The notes beneath the pieces are model-generated. The model did no database searches. It was given only the letters and a program-made list of their open reading frames with translations, and was not told the origin of the DNA. From assembly GCA_032173965.1 (NCBI GenBank), contig CM063285.1, forward strand, positions 26,757,660 to 26,821,659: 64,000 nt of DNA, read 5' to 3'. Source of the DNA: Sitta carolinensis. Taxonomy: Eukaryota; Chordata; Aves; Passeriformes; Sittidae. Both the position numbers and the translations under genes were made by a program. Each line of letters begins with the position of its first letter. Position 1 is the stretch's first letter. Positions 62,901 to 64,000 of this stretch are shown here, piece by piece.

Positions 62901-64000
62901 AGTGTAAGTGCATTTGGTTTGAATTATGTTTTTAATGTGTGTGTCACTTCACTTGTTTCTTTATGCCCATTTTGTTATTCTGGTCATGTATTACTCTCAT
63001 TAATTTTATTTTTTTTTCCAGTTGAATTTCATTTTAGTGACAATAGCTTAAAATAAATGTTTTTAAACAACACGGTCTGTAAGAGATCACCAAGTGTATA
63101 TTGAAATCAACTCTCTAAAACTCTCTTATGTGTTTTGGTTTTCTCAGAGTATATTTAAGATTTAGTTCTTCAACTTGTTCATCACTGGGAGATTACCATT
63201 TCTCTACATGAATAATGTAAGACAGGAGTTTTTTTCCTATGACTTTCACAGGGCTATTCAATTGCTGTTTCTAAGGTATAGTTTGTGAAATATAAAGAAA
63301 ATTATGGCATTTTAGGTTCAGTTAATCTGAAAAGAATTTCAGATGGAAAAAAGTTCAGTCAATATATAGAAGCTGGTGACCAGAGAAACTCATATACTTC
63401 TAGAAATATTTTGTCTTCATATAGTAATTCCAACCAAAGAGATAAAATGGCAGATTTCATACAAGAAATAGTGACATTTCTTAGTTTAGCATTCAGAATC
63501 ACTAGACATAAATATTTTCCTGATGCTGACAAAGAATTTATATATTCCTTTGATATTTTTTTGCTTGCAAGGCAAGAGTAATCACGCACAGCAGTTTATA
63601 ATTCTTCAAGCTCTGGTCTCAAATCTCTTACCAAAAACTTGCCTGTGATAAAAAAATTCTTAGAAAACTTTAGTTTATTCAACAGTTTTGTGGTTTGGAT
63701 GTCCCTTTGCACTGGAATAAGGGACATAAAAATAAACTTATTTGCAGCAACAAATGCATTACTTTAATAGATCATAAAATAAATGCTGATGGAGTATTTC
63801 TATTAAATTACATGAGTAGATGTCAGTAGACTCACTGTTCTAACTGTTCCTAATTATAGTAGTATGTGTACAGGTTACCCCCTCTACCGCAGGATAATGA
63901 TTAACCCCACAATTATGTGCAGTAATTCTGTAGTATGATGCTATACTGGTATCTTTAAACAGACGACACTGCTAAGTAGCTAGATTTTATAAGTTCATAA
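59839..64000. other. AT-rich non-coding DNA to the window end
   Basis: A T28-C-T15 tract (59888-59931) lies just after the LTR. Beyond it I see no gene and no named mobile element. The frame at 63285-63581 (98 codons, plus) overlaps a minus-strand frame (63359-63589), has no recognisable domain and is probably chance. An 11-base inverted repeat lies at 62421-62492. Confidence 0.55.
59888..59931. repeat. T28-C-T15 tract
   Basis: A T run of 28, one C, then 15 T. It begins about 50 bases after the LTR copy 2 end. No LINE tail or SINE body is recognised on the minus strand, so it is listed as a simple repeat. Confidence 0.9.

Noticed and set aside
63285..63581. 98-codon plus frame near the window end
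   Set aside because: A minus-strand frame covers nearly the same bases, there is no recognisable domain, and no splice or promoter context supports it.
1..64000. CRISPR array, bacterial operon, phage or plasmid features
   Set aside because: There are no spaced direct repeats of array type, no packed genes and no ribosome binding sites; avian LINEs and LTRs show the DNA is vertebrate.
1..64000. tRNA, rRNA or spliceosomal RNA genes
   Set aside because: I looked for A/B box pairs and familiar snRNA or rRNA starts and saw none. A covariance-model scan would be needed to exclude small RNAs fully.

Overview
The window is nuclear DNA from a bird, most likely a passerine. The evidence is the transposable elements: CR1 LINEs ending in the avian ATTCTATG-type 3' repeat, and LTRs of several families that I recognise, from memory, as avian endogenous retrovirus LTRs. 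The background is very AT-rich, with short chance open frames on both strands, no operon-like packing and many A/T runs. I found no host protein-coding exon, rRNA, tRNA or CRISPR array that the sequence supports. The window reads as a gene desert or the inside of a very large intron.

Layout. 1-1304 is a minus-strand LTR cut by the window edge. About 4568-4626 and 7195-7366 are short, old CR1 3' ends, and 6204-6428 is a compact LTR of alpharetroviral or ERVK type on the minus strand. 7367-19925 is almost free of recognisable repeats. 19926-20010 is a compound TATAG/CATAG microsatellite. 21790-22829 is a 5'-truncated CR1 (CR1-A, plus strand) holding the end of the reverse transcriptase and the 3' tail. 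22830-35911 is AT-rich DNA without a gene. 35912-36923 is a GC-rich solo LTR. 38038-about 40215 is CR1-B (minus strand), the most informative element: it keeps most of ORF1 with its GDSL/SGNH esterase, the start of the ORF2 endonuclease, the end of the reverse transcriptase and the 3' terminus, but has lost the middle of ORF2. 40216-56459 is again AT-rich and gene-free, with several homopolymer tracts and inverted repeats. About 56460-56700 is a degraded LTR piece on the minus strand. 58830-59838 is a second copy of the 35912 LTR, in the same direction and with better preserved CpGs. The rest to 64000 shows nothing I can name.

None of the coding sequence is intact: all recognisable protein similarity belongs to dead CR1 copies. 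No genes work together here and I found no undescribed system. The observations most worth following are the internally deleted CR1-B with its retained GDS motif and lost DxxH block, the pair of LTRs with different CpG decay, the compact LTR at 6204, and a few hairpin-forming repeats. Element boundaries are by eye; family names rest on remembered consensus sequences, not a database search.
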